A stretch of DNA of 7,348 nt from Candidatus Omnitrophota bacterium (GTDB lineage Bacteria; Verrucomicrobiota; Verrucomicrobiia; Limisphaerales; UBA1319): assembly GCA_023473405.1 (NCBI GenBank), contig JAMCZD010000371.1, forward strand, positions 1-7,348. Direction: 5' to 3'. Shown here in pieces: positions 6,375 to 7,348 of the stretch (positions within the stretch are counted from its first letter, which is position 1; the number at the start of each line of letters is the position of its first letter). The notes beneath the pieces were generated by a model. It was not told where the DNA came from, ran no database searches, and saw nothing but the letters and a program-made list of their open reading frames with translations. The position numbers and the translations under genes were made by a program.

Positions 6375-7348
6375 TTACCGTCGCGCATCGAGCCCTTCCC
6401 AACGAAAGGTCCAGCCACCCGGTTCAGGGCTCGATACCACCAGGTAGTCACCTTCGCGATTGGACTTGAGCGGGCGATTGTTTTCGTCATTCAGGTAACG
6501 AGGCGGCATCAGGCCGGACCTAACAAGGGCTTCGAGTGATTCGGGCAATTCGCCATACGCCAGCCGATAAGCGTACACCGCCCGGCCTATCCCCAAACGA
6601 ATGAAGTGCGCCTCGTTATCGGTCTTGACGGCGCGCGTAGCTTCGGGCGGCAAGGGAAGCAGGCGAAGCATTTCGACGGCCATAGGACTGGAGTGCCCTG
6701 ATTCGACCGGAAGGGCGCGAAAAGAAATCGTGTGCGAGCCTGCTCCCAGTTCGTGCGTGCCGAGGGGCACATCCGCCTCGTCGTAATCAGGCGAGCGAAA
6801 ATCCGCCGAAGCGGCGACGCTTTTTCCGTCGATCTCGATTTCGTAAAGGCCATATTCTGGCGCCGTAGCAGCCGTCAGTCGCACCGCATAGCGGGCGGCG
6901 GACGGGACATTGAACGGGATTGTCAGGCATGCGAATGGCTCGGTATTGGTCCACCCGAGGACGGGTCGCGCGCCGAACATGCCGGTGGTTTCGACGGTTA
7001 CCTTGGCAGGGCCGGTTGTCTGTGCCTGCCGAAAGGCGCGCACCAGGTGATGATATTGCCATGGCACCCGGCGTTCGAGATAAGGCGGCATCGAGCCAAA
7101 CGATTTGGGTTCACCCGTTTGGTACCAAAAGGCGACACTATTGATGAAGTCAGGCCGTTCCAGGTAGAAACCCTCGGTGTCTTCGGCTCGGTTTCCCTTA
7201 TGTTCGATGGCTACTTTAAGCGATCGAGTAAATCCGACCGGATCGAGCACGTGCCATCGGTAGCAGACGCCGCTGTCACCGGCGTTGTCGCCCTGCCAGC
7301 GGGGTTGCCCGAACCATGGACTGGTGCGGCGCCAGAATATGGCCTTTA
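6375..7348 (-). CDS. DUF2961/GH172-like protein with pseudopilin-like C-terminus (3' part only)
   Basis: The gene runs off the right edge: the frame is open to 7348, and only the last 323 residues are present. The visible N-terminal part has the end of a DUF2961 (GH172) domain: GDNAGDSGVCYRWHVLDPV (19-37) followed by a VAIEH strand, then LERPDFINSVAFWYQ and PPYLERRVPW. GH172 enzymes act on fructofuranoside- or D-arabinofuranoside-type linkages. The catalytic glutamates probably lie upstream of the window, so activity cannot be judged. Residues about 112-235 look like a beta-sandwich, perhaps carbohydrate-binding. The last ~82 residues (AVYAYRLAYGELPESLEALV from 256, then a GDYLVVSSPEPG stretch near 299) resemble the globular part of GspG-type pseudopilins, without the usual N-terminal membrane helix. 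A GTG at 7250 is not the start, because family-conserved sequence continues upstream of it. No convincing terminator follows the stop. Confidence 0.8.
   Translation of the reverse strand, partial: KAIFWRRTSPWFGQPRWQGDNAGDSGVCYRWHVLDPVGFTRSLKVAIEHKGNRAEDTEGFYLERPDFINSVAFWYQTGEPKSFGSMPPYLERRVPWQYHHLVRAFRQAQTTGPAKVTVETTGMFGARPVLGWTNTEPFACLTIPFNVPSAARYAVRLTAATAPEYGLYEIEIDGKSVAASADFRSPDYDEADVPLGTHELGAGSHTISFRALPVESGHSSPMAVEMLRLLPLPPEATRAVKTDNEAHFIRLGIGRAVYAYRLAYGELPESLEALVRSGLMPPRYLNDENNRPLKSNREGDYLVVSSPEPGGWTFRWEGLDARR

Noticed and set aside
7248..7250. GTG as the start codon of the DUF2961/GH172-like gene
   Set aside because: The same frame stays open to the window edge and encodes the conserved YRWH-type segment immediately upstream, so the GTG is internal.

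Overview
The window looks like a chromosomal segment of a Verrucomicrobiota bacterium, probably from the Pedosphaera/Limisphaerales side, although the exact order is a guess. The pointers are two small exported proteins of types frequent in that phylum (a secreted protein opening with an 'NVVGYV' motif and a short PEP-CTERM protein), a secreted GH36 alpha-galactosidase-like enzyme, a DUF2961/GH172-type protein, moderately high G+C, and poor or absent Shine-Dalgarno sites before most genes. I see no CRISPR array, tRNA, rRNA, transposase, phage gene or recognisable defence system.

Layout on the + strand: an AT-rich promoter region (1-206) leads into a secreted protein with an internal duplication (207-857). 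After a 53-bp gap comes a PEP-CTERM protein (911-1447), closed by a strong intrinsic terminator (1465-1494). A secreted GH36 enzyme follows (1559-3592, with an alternative start at 1523). Its end faces a minus-strand operon, and the 141-bp convergent gap holds an unusual inverted repeat made of four copies of GACAAAGTG (3631-3717).

Layout on the - strand: an EmrB/QacA-type (DHA2) 14-TM efflux transporter (5978-4383) is followed after 25 bp by a cytidylate-kinase-like P-loop protein (4357-3734), apparently as one transcript. A 396-bp non-coding region (5979-6374) carries a candidate extended -10 promoter for that operon, a small operator-like inverted repeat, and a degenerate long inverted repeat (6220-6330) that may be a dispersed element. 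At the right edge is the 3' end of a DUF2961/GH172 gene (6375-7348, open at the window edge). Its C-terminus carries a beta-sandwich-like region and then a tail resembling the soluble part of GspG-type pseudopilins.

Taken together, two glycan-active enzymes (GH36 and GH172) and two cell-surface or exported proteins flank a drug or metabolite efflux unit. This suggests a polysaccharide-degrading lifestyle, but nothing shows that the genes form one pathway. The best leads for novelty are the GH172/pseudopilin-like fusion, the four-copy GACAAAGTG inverted repeat, the dispersed-repeat candidate at 6220-6330, and the transporter/kinase pairing.
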